In this document: positions 1 to 11,344 of the stretch, piece by piece
Layout of the letters: each line of letters starts with the position of its first letter
How positions within the stretch are numbered: position 1 is the first letter of the stretch
Assembly: GCF_963924675.1 (NCBI RefSeq)
Contig: NC_089236.1
Location: 48,888,500-48,952,499 of the forward strand
Length of the DNA stretch: 64,000 nucleotides
Source of the DNA: Phocoena phocoena
Lineage: Eukaryota > Chordata > Mammalia > Artiodactyla > Phocoenidae
Reading direction: 5' to 3'
Notes under the pieces: generated by a model
What the model saw: only the letters and a program-made list of their open reading frames with translations
Database searches by the model: none
What the model was told of the DNA's origin: nothing
Made by a program: the position numbers and the translations under genes

Positions 1-290
1 TAAACATTTGTGTGCAGGTTTTTGTGTGACCATAAGATTTGATGTCTTTAGGATACATGCCTATGGGTGGGATTCCTAGGTCATATGTATGTTTAACTTT
101 ATAAGAAATTGCAAACAGTTTTCCAAGGCAGTTGTTCTATTTTTGTATTTCCACCAGCTCCGGTTGCTCTGCATCCTTGCCAGTACTTGTTTTTTTTTTT
201 TTACTTTAGCCATTCTAATAGATATGTAGTGGTAACTTGATGTGTTTTAATTTGTGTCTCCCTAAGGGTAAGGATCTTGAACATTATCAA
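1..290 (-). mobile_element. Old LINE-1 fragment, antisense
   Basis: The plus strand carries the reverse complement of the L1 ORF2/3' region. It shows the phrase about a 'gggtcatatg'-like start, then 'agaaattgcaaacagttttcc', then 'agccattctaatagatatg'. This series is typical of antisense mammalian L1 copies. The element is cut by the window edge and decays after about base 290. Divergence suggests an old L1M-type copy. The exact subfamily is not determinable here. Confidence 0.7.
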
Positions 291-1437
291 GGACTGTAAA
301 AGGTTTGAGATGTTATCATGTTTACACATTAGCCTACCAGAGCTTCATGAATGCTGACAAAAGGCATGCAACTCCTGGGTCAGAGACAAAGGAGCTCATT
401 TAGGTAGGGGCTGCAAACTTTTAGCTCTAAGTGAAATTTTCAATTATAGCATTATGAGAATATTTAAAATTAGAAGTATTTGCTTGTTGTAAATATTTCC
501 AATTAGGACTCCTTCCTGGACTCCTTAAATTGTTTAGGGTAGGTGGTCTTGGTGGGAACAGACATCCAAAGTTTCTACTGGATGAGCATCCAAAGTTGGA
601 CCAGAGGTATCTGCCTGCGTGGAAGAGTGCATTTTCTAGGGTTCGTTGTAGCAATTGGCACAGACAATTCTGAATTGCCAGGGTGGTTTCAACTGTGCTC
701 AGCCAGTTCCTTTCTTTTTTTTTTGGCCAGATGATAGCCTGCTCTGGGTCCCTGTAGAATATCCTTTGACGCTACTGCCACTGACCACATCAGTTATGTT
801 GCCGATGTCCGTAGAATAATCCGTCATCAGTGCCCACTGATCATGTCCACACTACAGCTGTATGCAGTGTCTGTCCTGAAGCTATTCATGTCCAGGACAT
901 GGAGTTCTCTGTAAGGCTGTCTTTATCTTCCAGAGCCCCTGTCAACGTCTTTCGTCATGCTAATGCTGCTGGACCAGGGTTGCCACTTTGCACACTTAAC
1001 ATTCCAAGCAAATTTTAATAAATTCCTTTCCACTTATTCTGTTTTGTTTTATTTGATTTTGTGTCCTTTTCATTGCCACACCATGCCTTTTGGTCAAGTA
1101 TTCTTTAGGAGCTAGGTCAAATATCTTACTGGCAGACGTGCGTGGTTCTCACAGTCTCTTTTCCCGCTCCAACATCAGCCCTGTGTCCTTGAGTCATTCT
1201 CTATTACTTAGGATGAGTCTTTTCATAGGATTCCTTTTAGTCCTTCACTCAGCTTTAAAGGGCTCTCCTCTGTTATCCTGCAGACCTGTCTAGATTCGCT
1301 GAGTCCTAAGTGCACAGATCATCACTGGATGGATATATACATATATACTCCCAAGGTTAGTTACATTTTGCATTTTTGTTAGAAGTCAATAACATTCTCA
1401 GTAGACTTGTTTCCTATATTTTTGAATAATATAAGCT
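291..1437. other. Non-coding stretch without recognised features
   Basis: I see no repeat family, gene or RNA signature here. Short open frames exist on both strands but none resembles a known protein or shows splice-site context. Confidence 0.5.
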
Positions 1438-1660
1438 AACATTTATTTCATACCTCCTATTTAACAAGCACTGTCCTAAGTCCTTTACAGGTATCATCTC
1501 ATTTAATGCTCTCAACCCCCGGTGGGAGGTGCTTTTGTTGTCAGATTTACAGATGAAGAAAATGATGCCCCAAGAGGTTAAATACCTCATGATCATAGAC
1601 TAAGAGTGACAGAGCTGTTTCCAACTCCTGCTGTCTGCCTCCAAAGCCTGCAGCGTGAAG
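1438..1660 (-). mobile_element. MIR SINE, antisense
   Basis: An ancient tRNA-derived mammalian-wide repeat in reverse orientation. The conserved MIR core is visible as a 'catctcatttaatgctctcaac' type stretch followed by a gap and 'tttacagatgaagaaaatga', 'caagaggttaaatacct' and 'agagtgacagagctg'. The order matches the reverse complement of the MIR consensus. It is diverged but nearly full length. Confidence 0.8.
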
Positions 1661-1775
1661 CTCCACCCTGTCTCAGGCCACTAGAAGGATCCATATTACA
1701 GCTACACATGAAGTCTGTAAGGAGAGCCTCAAGATTGATTGAATTTAATTTAATTTTATTTTATTTATATATATA

Positions 1776-1964
1776 TATATTTTTTTTTGCGGTACGCGGG
1801 CCTCTCACTGTTGTGGCCTCTCCCGTTGCGGAGCACAGGCTCCGGACGCGCAGGCTCAGCGGCCATGGCTCACGGGCCCAACCGCTCCGCGGGATCTTCC
1901 CAGACCGGGGCACGAACCCTCATCGGCAGGCGGACTCTCAACCACTGCGCCACCAGGGAAGCCC
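1776..1964 (-). mobile_element. CHR-type SINE (short cetacean form), antisense
   Basis: A tRNA-derived retroposon read on the minus strand. The T-run at the left end is its A-tail and the 'accagggaagccc' at the right is its 5' head. Two small internal deletions remove bases next to the usual 'ggcatgtggg' segment and next to the B box. The copy sits against a short TA run, and the flanks share 'tgattgaattt', the probable target duplication. It encodes no protein; the open frames across it are artefacts. Confidence 0.95.
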
Positions 1965-3500
1965 TGATTGAATTTTATTTTAAATATTGTTTCTAAATTG
2001 ACATCATTGTGTCTAATTACATTTTTTCTAGGCTCAGCTTCGTCGTTCTCACGTTGTTTCTCAACTTATGTTGTAGTGCAGAAGAAAATTTTGGTAAAGA
2101 AAATATTGCATAAGGAAGTTCATATGGTAAAATTATATGAGTTCTCTCCAGAGTTTTACATCCAATTTGCCCCCATTTTGTTTAACTATGCTGGAAAATG
2201 CTCCCTTAGCTGGAATGAAATCGGTCTTTTAAAAAATCAGAGACAAATCCAGACCAATAGTTAAGCATTGTTTCTCTTTAGACTACTAGTAGAAACCTCA
2301 GGTCAACCAGAAATGCCTCACTCTGGAGCTCCGTGGGGGAAATATGCATTGTGGGACTTGGAGGCGGCTCCTGACCACTTTAAGCTGAGCCAGGAGATGG
2401 GAAGTTCCTCTGGCCAGGTCTGCAAATCTTCCGTCTTGTTGTTTGGCAAAACGTGTGTGTTAATCATTCACTTCAAGGATTTCTTAAAGAGTATTTATTC
2501 CCAAAATAGAGATGTGGAAGTGCACATTTACCACTGGGCAATAATTCCACCTCCTGTAACCTTCCCATAGGAGTAAATCTGATCAATGTCACTGTTGTTG
2601 AAATTATACAACTAGAGAGTGGAATTCTCCGCCCCCGCCTCCAGCACCCTCCCTCTTGTTTTCGTGTACTTTGTAACCTGAGGAGAAGTTTCCATGAGGA
2701 AGCAAAGTCTATATTGAGGTTACTGGGTGATGTATGGAAGATCTCAAACACAGAAGCTGCCTTTAGACTTTAAAAAGGAATAAAACTCTGTTGTGTCCAC
2801 GATTGACCTGAGTAAGCAGAATGCTAAATGCTAAATGTTTTCCTTTGCAGAGGCATTGGCAAAGGCATTGGTTCGTTCCCTCACGTGAGGATCTTACAAC
2901 ATGCCCACTGTTCTCCATTCTAACGTCCCCATGGTGATAGGACTACCTAAATAACGCTGCCCATGAGGGACTTTCAACCCTTGGCAATGATACTCATTCA
3001 TGATTGTGTGGGCAGCGTTCTTTGATTTACGTAGGAAAAGCTTTCCTACTTACTGTATACATGCCTGCCTAAATATAAGATAGATATAAACATAAAATGG
3101 AGAAATGAGTTAATTATCTAGATATTCTGATTAGTATTTAGATTATTTGAAGCAAAAGTGAGTTTTTCTTTACTTTTTCTGGAGTATTTCTTCAAGACCA
3201 TGCAACTTTGCATATGTAGTTACACCTGAGATTAAATCTGTTGAGGCTTTTCTCCCCTGTTTCTTCTTTATTCAAGATCATTTTTTATCTCTCCCATTTC
3301 AATTTTATTATGGAAATTAGTATAATCACATGAACACTTCTGAACCACACCATTTAATAGAATTGAATCAAGAAGAAAAATATTTTACTTGGAAGCATTG
3401 ACATATGATGTTTACATTTTATTTACTTTCTAAGAGAAATCCCTGAAACCTAACTTGGGACTTAATTTCGAGGGTCTTGCTTTGGGTACTGGTGTTTCAC
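1965..3500. other. Non-coding stretch without recognised features
   Basis: Apparently single-copy sequence. Minor local repetition occurs near 2820 (atgctaaatgctaaatg). I see no exon or transposon signature. Confidence 0.5.
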
Positions 3501-3709
3501 CTCTGGAGCCAACTTGGTTCCAAACTGAGGAGAAATTTATGATCATAAGCACAGTCTACTTCCATAGAAATCAGGAACAACTCCTGGATCCCCACATGCA
3601 TCACATAGGGGACTTTTTCCATCTCTTTCTGTATGAGGTGAAATTGCATAGAGGGAACTCAGGAGGGCGCTAAGGTGGGATATTGGATCCCTCGTTTATC
3701 TTGAATAGG
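3501..3709 (+). repeat. Left arm of a long inverted repeat
   Basis: This arm pairs with the reverse complement of 4352-4547. Landmarks in both arms, in order, are 'acttggttc', 'aaatttatgatcataag', 'agaaatcaggaacaactcct', 'ggatccccacat', 'attggatccct' and 'cttgaatagg'. In the best 87-base stretch I count about 9 differences, mostly transitions. The family is not recognised. The arms could be two copies of one unknown LTR or transposon in opposite orientation, or the long terminal inverted repeats of a single element. Confidence 0.85.
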
Positions 3710-4351
3710 TACCATGTACTGGGTTCAGTCCCTCACACAGAAAAATAAAGGTTACCTGAATGAATAGGTAAAGGTTAAAACCATCTAAAGAAATAATCAT
3801 TCATTTATTTAATTGTTAATTTATTTCATGCGTTAGATTTTGCCTGTTGGCATTATTATTCTCAGATGAATGGTTATGTCATTGAATGGAAGCTGTTGTT
3901 CCCACTGGGAGCTAATGCTTATAGCCATAAGAGGGATAGTACCAGCTAACAGCAACCGGGTTCTCCAGGGCTACGCAGTCAACACGTAATCACTCACCTC
4001 ATCCATGCAAACACCCTACAAAGTCGAAGTATGTTCTATTATAATCCTCATTCATAGAAGAGGAGTTTGAGTCACAAAGAGGTGTTTATGTTTTGAGTGC
4101 TCATTAAATTTGGTCGATGGGGAAAGTAGAACAGAAGGGAAATGAAAGTAACATGCATTGAGTTCCTGGTATATGGAAGGCATATTACACTCACCTTTTG
4201 ATTGAAACCAAATGAATACCTAGAGGAAGGAACTTTAACCCTCTTTTAGGCAGGAAACCTAAGATTGAGGAATCAAATCATTTTCGGAATATATTGATAC
4301 TTAGCTAGAAAATGAAAGTAATGAGAGAAATCCAGGACTCCTCAGAATATG
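3710..4351. other. Spacer between inverted-repeat arms, with a MIR-like fragment
   Basis: About 640 bases separate the two arms. The part near 3930-4085 looks like an antisense MIR ('taatcactcacctcatcc' followed by 'agaagaggagtttgagtcac'). A second stretch near 4140-4270 has a fainter resemblance. No coding capacity for a transposase is apparent. Confidence 0.5.
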
Positions 4352-4547
4352 CCTATTCAAGACAAACAAGGGATCCAATGAGTAGTCCCCCAGTGCCTCG
4401 TGTGCAATTTTACCTCACACATAAGAAGGAAAGAGTCCCTGGGGTGTTAGATGTGGGGATCCAGGAGTTGTTCCTGATTTCTACAGAAATAGACTGCACT
4501 TATGATCATAAATTTTTCCTCAGCTTAGAACCAAGTCAGCTATAGAG
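4352..4547 (-). repeat. Right arm of a long inverted repeat
   Basis: This is the partner of 3501-3709 in opposite orientation. Similarity runs the whole length apart from small indels in the middle of the arm. The outer end stops about 20 bases before the MaLR-type LTR fragment that follows, so the similarity is not explained by that LTR. Confidence 0.85.
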
Positions 4548-4566
4548 ACAAAGCGTAAATGGAACT

Positions 4567-4812
4567 TGTATTCACTTCCTAGGGCTGCTGTAACAACAGA
4601 CCATAAACTGGGGGGCTTAAACAACAGAAACGTATTGTCTCACAACATATGGGATTAGGGCCCACTCTAATGACCTCATTTTAACTTGAGTACCTCTGGG
4701 AAGACCCTCTCTCTAAATAAGGTCACATTCCGAGGTACTCAGAATTACAACAGCAACATATCCTTTTTTTTTTTTTTTTTCTTTTTGGAGAAGAAACACA
4801 ATTCATAACAGA
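4567..4812 (-). mobile_element. MaLR-type LTR fragment (MLT1/MST-like), antisense
   Basis: On the plus strand it reads from 'cttcctagggctgctgtaac' through 'gggcttaaacaacagaaac', then 'tagggcccactctaatgacc', 'ggaagaccctctctctaaat' and 'aaggtcacattc'. This is the reverse complement of an ERVL-MaLR LTR. The middle of the LTR is deleted. A T16 run lies near the right end. There is no internal coding region. Confidence 0.7.
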
Positions 4813-6123
4813 ATTTAATCTCAGATTTACAGAAAATGAGATATAGCAGGCCTGTCGTCTAGGGGCCTAGGACTGTGGAGGCTTATGAAGCATCTCACTT
4901 GGCATTTAATCCTGATATTCAGGCTGGGTTGAGAACTAACCCACTAAAAACTGAGAACAGGAGAAATAAATGCAGAGTGCCTGGCTCCAGACACTAGAAC
5001 ACGTGTTATTGAATTGCTCTTCTAGCTGAGAGGTATGCAGGAGACCCCAGGAAGGAAAGGGACATCTTGCAAGTGTTCCCTCTCCACAAGTCCTGAGTCC
5101 CATTGCTACAGTGGTCAACATGCTTCCACACCCTGAAGCAGTGCTGAGTGGGTGTCTACTGTACTCGGAGGGGCTCTGTTGGTCTGCTGCTTAAGCAGGA
5201 AGATCTGAACTGGTTTCTCTCCCTTCCGTTCTTCAGATAAGGCCCTGTAACCACTGGTTTCCACACCGCCGTGCTTATCTTTGGAACAGTGATAAGCTGT
5301 ACCCCCTCTTCCCTTAGAACCTTGGCCTTCACATTTTGCCTAGTCAGCATGTAAGATAAGTGTAATTTTGATCTTCATCTGATCTATTGATGTGGGACAC
5401 GAGGAAGAATCCAGGAGACACCTTTAGCACAAAGATATTCACTAGCAGATTTACCTGGAAATATTTTCACTGATCAAAGACTGTGTTCTCTGTAATAAGA
5501 TTCTGAAAGCTCACAAGAAAAAAGATAAGAAAGATTTCTGAGGCCAAATTGGTGGTAAATATCACACTGTTATCTCTGCTGATAACACACGCTGCTTATT
5601 ATGGGATGTGCGCTACAATGGTGACTGGGTAAGTGAGGAACTGAGAGAATATTGGAAAATGCTAAAATAAGTGAAGAGTTCTTTTTTTTTTGCACACACG
5701 TGTATGCCCATGTGAGCGTGAGAAGCAGGCGAGTGAGAGAGATAAGAGGAACCCTTTAGAAGTATTTTTGACACACCCATGGCCTGCTCCTAGAATGCAC
5801 AAAGGCATAATTAAGTCAACCAAATCCCCTGGGAGTCTTCAACCCAGAAAAATCTCAGTCTATTTTTATTCCAGGATCCGAGGAGCCATAGTTACTAAAG
5901 GGCAGAGATTTCCTAGTAGTGGGAACCCAGTCATAGATTCCTAAATCCCCCAAAATGTGGCTTCTCTCACTTACCTGATATTCACTTTCTCGGTCGTGTG
6001 TCCTATCTGGAGATCCATCTCCCCCTGGTGATGGACAGAAAGAATAACCTTATCTTTCATATGAGATCCACTCCTGATTCAGTCAGGATCATACTGATAC
6101 CCCATAATCTCAGTGTCCTTTTC
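4813..6123. other. Non-coding stretch without recognised features
   Basis: No repeat family was recognised. Several 60-85 codon frames exist but lack any protein resemblance. Confidence 0.45.
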
Positions 6124-6137
6124 TACTCATTCTTTTT

Positions 6138-6347
6138 ATTATTATTTTTTTTTTTGCAGTACGCGGGCCTCTCACTGCTGTGGCCTCTCCCGTTGCGGAG
6201 CACAGGCTCCGGACGCGCAGGCTCAGCGGCCATGGCTCACAGGTCCAGCCGCTCCGCGGCATGTGGGATCTTCCCGGACCGGGGCACGAACCCGTGTCCC
6301 CTGCATCGGCAGGCGGACTCTCAACCACTGCGCCACCAGGGAAGCCC
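6138..6347 (-). mobile_element. CHR-type SINE (short cetacean form), antisense
   Basis: A full short-form copy with T-rich left end (A-tail) and 'caccagggaagccc' at the right. The tRNA-like head with A-box and B-box blocks lies at the right on the minus strand. It is flanked by an 11-base target duplication with one mismatch, 'tactcattctt' at 6124 and 'tactcgttctt' at 6349. The many retained CpG sites indicate a fairly young insertion. Confidence 0.96.
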
Positions 6348-6359
6348 TTACTCGTTCTT

Positions 6360-7106
6360 AATGTTGTTACTGTTATGGATTGTGCCCATTAGGTTGCTGG
6401 CTTTATGAACTCTGGCATATAAGGCCCGCTAAATGCCTTAGGAGGGATGGAAATATGTTCAGATTTAGAAGGGAAGGGCTTACAGACCAGGTGCTAAAGC
6501 CCACAGGATTCAATTGACCAGGTCTTAGAATCTATTGTGGATGAAAAGTGTCACCTATCACAGCAGTAAACAAAGGAAGTTTCTCAGACATCAAGCCAGC
6601 AGTCACTGCAGCCGCCCTGACTGTGCACCCTGAGGGGATTCAGGATGGAGAAAAGCAGGCTACTGGCCTAGATAGTTACGGTGCATGTCAAAGGAATGAT
6701 TTCAATGAGCCCAGACTCTTGCATCTTTCCATGCATAGAAAAGCACTAAATTCATAATGAGATGTCTGGTTTTCTTTAATGAACAGTCATCTTTTGATAT
6801 TCCAACTACCTGGTTTTTTTTTTTGCAAAACTCCTATACATCCTGGCTCCTCCCTTACCTCTTCTGAGCAGTCCCTCGGAGCCATCTGCGAGGCTGTCTT
6901 CCAGGCTAAAGTCCTCAGAGAATCCTCTGCACAAAACATAATTCTCAACTTTTAAGTTGTGCATCTTTTTCAGTTGATACTGTATCACATTCTCCCATCT
7001 CCTGACCATCCACAGCTATCGGCGATGACCAGAAGAGAGAATCTAATTAACTCCTATTTCCCAAGATCCAGTCCTAACTCTTCTCTCTTCAGGCCTTTCC
7101 ATTTTT
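6360..7106. other. Non-coding stretch without recognised features
   Basis: Apparently unique sequence; nothing supportable as a gene or repeat. Confidence 0.45.
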
Positions 7107-7120
7107 AAAGCTGCTCATTT

Positions 7121-7326
7121 GCAGGGACTTCCCTGGTGGTCCAGCTGTTGGGACTTTGCTTTCCAATACAGGGGGTGCGGGTTTGATCCTTGGTCAGGGA
7201 GCTAGGATCCCATATGCCTCGTGGCCTAAAAACCAAAACATAAAGCAGAGGCAATATTGTAACAAATTCAATAAAGACTTTTAGAAAACGGTCCACATCG
7301 AAAAAATCTTTAAAAAAAAATAAAAT
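7121..7326 (+). mobile_element. CHR-2-like SINE
   Basis: Its head 'gggacttccctggtggtcca' is tRNA-related, followed by a B-box-like 'gggtttgatccttgg'. The body then differs from the other copies: it carries 'cataaagcagaggcaatatt' and 'attcaataaagactttt' before the A-rich tail. A 14-base target duplication with one mismatch flanks it (aaagctgctcattt at 7107 and aaagctgcttattt at 7327). It is more diverged than the short-form copies, so probably an older subfamily. Confidence 0.9.
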
Positions 7327-7340
7327 AAAGCTGCTTATTT

Positions 7341-8867
7341 TCATGTGTAAGTTTTCAGAATCACATGAGAGAGCACTAGATGCAGGGTTTACTCTTTCAG
7401 TCGTTTGTTTTAATGCAATTATTTGAAATAAGTATTTCTCTTTTTTATACAAAGCATATCAACACATCTTTACCCTTCTTGGAAGATGATTCCTATAACT
7501 GTACAGGTTTTTTTTTGACTTCCTAATAATTTAATTACCTTATGTTTTAAAAGTTTCGAAAGCACTACTGGAGTATGAATTGATTCAGAAAGAGGAACAT
7601 TGTCTCAACTTTTTTATTAACAGGATAAAAATATTTTTCTCTGTTTACCCAATTCTCCAGATTTCAACAGCCATTTAAATCGAATCTAATTAACTCCAGA
7701 CTCTCTGTTAAGGCATGAGGGCGTAAGAGAGCCGTGTGGTATAGAAAAAGGTATAGCAATAAGAAATAGTGACATATAACTGGTAATATGCTAAATTGTA
7801 GTTCAAGGGGGTTCTATGATGTGTTTCTGTGTCTATACGTTTATCGAGCTTGTCTCCTTAGACACATTCTGGGGAGGTTAGGGATTGTGATTTATTATGC
7901 ATTAAAGAAACTAGCCCATTGTTTGTACAAAAAGGATGCACAGGCATTTTCTTGTGTATATTTTGTCTAGCCAATAGAAAAGAACGTGGGTTTGAAGGGG
8001 ATAATATTATTTACAAAGCAACCATATATGAGACTATCCTAAGGGGTATTTTTGATAACAAGCACCATTCCAGATCTGGGCACATAGCCCTGAAGATGCA
8101 TAAAAAGAAAGTCAGTCTTGGCATAAGTTACGATGAGCTGTAAATATTGAACAAAACTTCCAAGTAAAAACAGTTCGACAATATACAAAATGTAGGAAAA
8201 GCTTCACTAACTTCCCCCCCAAAAATGTAAAGGATTTAGGAAAAGAATTAATATACTCTTTTGTATGTCTTTTGAATCAGAATCTTCCATGGAAATGGAG
8301 TATGGAGAATTCAGAATATTTATACAATAAGGCACAGATTTCTTTATATTTTGGGTCAAACAATGATCTATGTTTTATAACCAGGGCATCTTGTCACTCA
8401 AAGGATCAACACAAGGATTAAAGAAATTGCAACAAGCTCATATTTTCAAAAATTGTGAAATCTAATAAAGTCTAAATTAATGCCATGTGAAAAGTGAGAA
8501 TGAATCAACATTTACATCTGTTTCTATTGTGGTGGAAATCCACACTAAGGGGACATCTGAAAGGATAGCAGCAACAGCAATAGGATAGGACCATAGAGTG
8601 GTAGATGTTGCTGTGATACCCATACCCCTTTCCTCTGTACCTTATTCTTAAACAGAGTCACCATTATATGGATCTGTGAACTATCTCCATAGTTTACTAA
8701 TGGCAAGTCAGACATTGCTTACTTTTTTAGCATTGTCTTTAATAGTACATTGCAGCAAGGCACCTCTACAGAATGTGAAGCTATAAGAAAGAAATTTGGA
8801 GCTAGATGAATAAGAAAAGATCTGTATCCAGGAATGAGAGACCCAGACAAGCCTGAAATTTCTTTGC
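7341..8867. other. AT-rich non-coding stretch
   Basis: No repeat or gene recognised. Short frames at 7788-8143 have no recognisable protein character. Confidence 0.45.
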
Positions 8868-8937
8868 AGCACTACTTACAATAACCAAGACATGGAAGCA
8901 ACCTAAATGTCCATTGACAGACGAATGGATAAAGAAG

Positions 8938-8991
<54 letters not shown>

Positions 8992-9480
8992 GGAATATTA
9001 CTCAGCCATAAAAAGGATGAAATAATGTCATTTGCCCCAACATGAATGGACCTAGAGATTATCATACTCAGTGAAGTAATCCAGACAAACATCATATGAT
9101 ATCACTTATATGTAGAACCTTAAAAAAATAATGATACAACTGAACTTTATACAAAACAGAAATATACCCACAGATATATAAAACAAACTTATGGTTATCA
9201 AAGGGGAAAGAGGTGGGGAGGGATAAATTAAGAGTTTGGGATTAACATATACACACTACTATATGTAAAATAGATAACCAACAAGGATCTACTGCATAGC
9301 ACAGGGAACTCTACTCAATATTTTGTAGTAACCTATAAGGGAAAAGAATCTGAAAAAAGAATACGTATATATTCATATATATATATATGTACCTGAATCA
9401 CTTTGCTGTTCACCTGAAACTAACATGACATTGTAAATCAACTACTCTTCAATTTATAAAAACACAGTTAATTAAAAAAC
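8868..9480 (+). mobile_element. LINE-1 3' end, sense, with internal (TA)n
   Basis: The 3' part of an L1 of cetartiodactyl type. It starts at 'aataaccaagacatggaagc' and continues with 'atggaatattactcagccat', 'acatgaatggacctagag', 'agcacagggaactctactca' and 'tgaatcactttgctg', then ends A-rich. All these phrases belong to the L1 ORF2 end and 3' UTR. It is truncated at the 5' side and cannot encode a working protein. A (TA)n microsatellite sits where L1 normally has a short tatata motif. Confidence 0.9.
8944..8991. repeat. (TA)n microsatellite, about 23 units
   Basis: An uninterrupted TA array inside the L1 3' region. Its position matches a short TA-rich motif of the parent L1, so the array most likely expanded in place. 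Confidence 0.97.
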
Positions 9481-10895
9481 AAAAGAAACCAACTTGAATC
9501 TAAACTCTGCTTGTGAAACACTCCTTGGAGAGGTCCATTAAGGCCACAGAGGTTCTAGGGACACCACCAGCAAACTCCAGTGTCACTGCCCCATGCTTGC
9601 TGCCCCCCAGCAGCTCCTCAGTAATGGGATCCCCACCCTACACGAAGCTGTATACATTTCCGTGATAAAATGACTTTCCATGTCTGAGTGCACACCCACT
9701 AAAAGAAAATCAGAAATGTGTCGGATGTCAAAGGTAGACAACTAGCATTTAAAAATTGGAGATTTAAAAATTGGCCTGTACACAAGGAAAACATGGACCA
9801 GCACGATCAGATATTGAAGGAGATAGTGACCAACAGATTGTTTTAATGCTTCTGGAGTTTATTTTAAATTAATTCCTACCTAAATGCACTTAGAACTCAC
9901 TTCAGGTGGCACTCTTAGTTTATAAGCCACAGGAGGCCCCCCAAAAGAGTAAGAGATTGGAAAGAAAATGCTGTGTTTCTTGAGGAATGTCATATACAGG
10001 AAGGAGAAGGCACATACTTAGTACACACACCGTTAATTAGGACTTCATTAAAACACTGTGTTCACTTTGAGGTCTCATCAATGAGATGTAACTTGGAAGG
10101 CTGTGTAGTCAATCATTTAAAAAAAAATCCTAGTGAATAAAAATTAACTTTATAGCTCTCATCTCCCATGGAAGCCTGAAAAAGAATGGAGGATTTCAAT
10201 TATTTTGATGTTACTCTGTTCACTGAAGGATAATAAAGTCAATACAGTTTAAGAAATAATGCAAAAAAAGAAAGGCTAAGCCTTAGAGAGAATGTACTTG
10301 ATTAATAGTTGTGAAATTTGGGGCTTTTAGTAAGGAACCTTATTTTTTGGAGGCTATTTAAGAAGCAGCTACTCAGTTGACGTTATGGATGGTTTTCATA
10401 TACTTGTAATTTAAGGGAGATGGTGGATTAGATGACCTCTTGAGTTATTTCCAACCCATATGACAAGTAAGGTTTAAATTTATAACAAAACACTGTAAGA
10501 AATATAAACATATGCAAATGTCCAGCTGGCCCTAGTAAAGTCATTAATTAAAGTAAAATTATGCCTTAATATTGCTGATTTATTTTAATAGGACCACTCA
10601 TGGAAGAGGTATTACCGTGGAAGGTTAAAATGGCCTGCTTTGCAAGCACAACTTAATAGCCTAGGGAAAATCCAACCACAGTCAATCCTACCTGATTTGG
10701 ATGTTGATATTATGATCTGAGTTGGTATGCTGCAAATGCATATTTGAAATCAAGAGGGTTTGCCAAAAGAATTAGAGGATGACTAAACATGCTTTGGATT
10801 TTAATAACAATGTGAAGATTGAAAAAATTCTGGCCTGCAATGGTGTGTCTTTTTCTCAAGACTCATCTACTCAGGCCAAATATTATCATCATCAT
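9481..10895. other. Mostly unique non-coding DNA
   Basis: No gene recognised. The phrase 'ggattagatgacctcttgag' near 10430 resembles the 3' part of an old MIR-like repeat, but too little survives for a firm call. Confidence 0.45.
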
Positions 10896-11145
10896 CCATT
10901 CATTTATTCATTCAATAAGCATTTATTGACACTTACTATGAACCAAACACTATTTGCAGCACTGGAGCTTCAATGGTGAACAAACCAGGCAAAATCCCTG
11001 TTTTAGACTTGTAGCTCAATTGGGAGCTGAAATACTTGTGAGAGAAGACAGCCAATAAATAATAAACTAGTAACATTATTTGAGGGTCTCATGGAGTCAA
11101 TGAAGGAAAAAACAATGTGATATGATAGAGAAAAATCAGGTGAGG
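10896..11145 (-). mobile_element. LINE-2 3' end, antisense
   Basis: Reads 'ccattcatttattcattcaa', then 'taagcatttattgacactta', 'gtgaacaaaccaggcaaaat' and 'gacagccaataaataataaa'. This is the reverse complement of the L2 3' end with its short terminal tandem repeat at the left. Old and diverged. Confidence 0.75.
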
Positions 11146-11189
11146 TCGGGGAGGTAGGGTCAGGGGCTACTAGACAGCGTGGTCCTGGA

Positions 11190-11320
11190 TTGCCTGGGCT
11201 AGAAATCAGGAAGGCTGGATTTTTCACCCAACTTCTGCCACCAACCAGCTGATTGGCCTTGGACAAAGGGCATCTGTGGAATGAGCAGGTTGGTTAGACT
11301 GAATAATTCCAGAAGCATTT
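11190..11320 (+). mobile_element. MIR-like SINE fragment
   Basis: Contains 'gctagaaatcaggaaggctg' and 'ttctgccaccaaccagctg' followed by 'ggccttggacaaa', similar to the sense MIR body. The right part is decayed. Confidence 0.55.
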
Positions 11321-11344
11321 TAACAGCCTGTGACAGACAGAACA

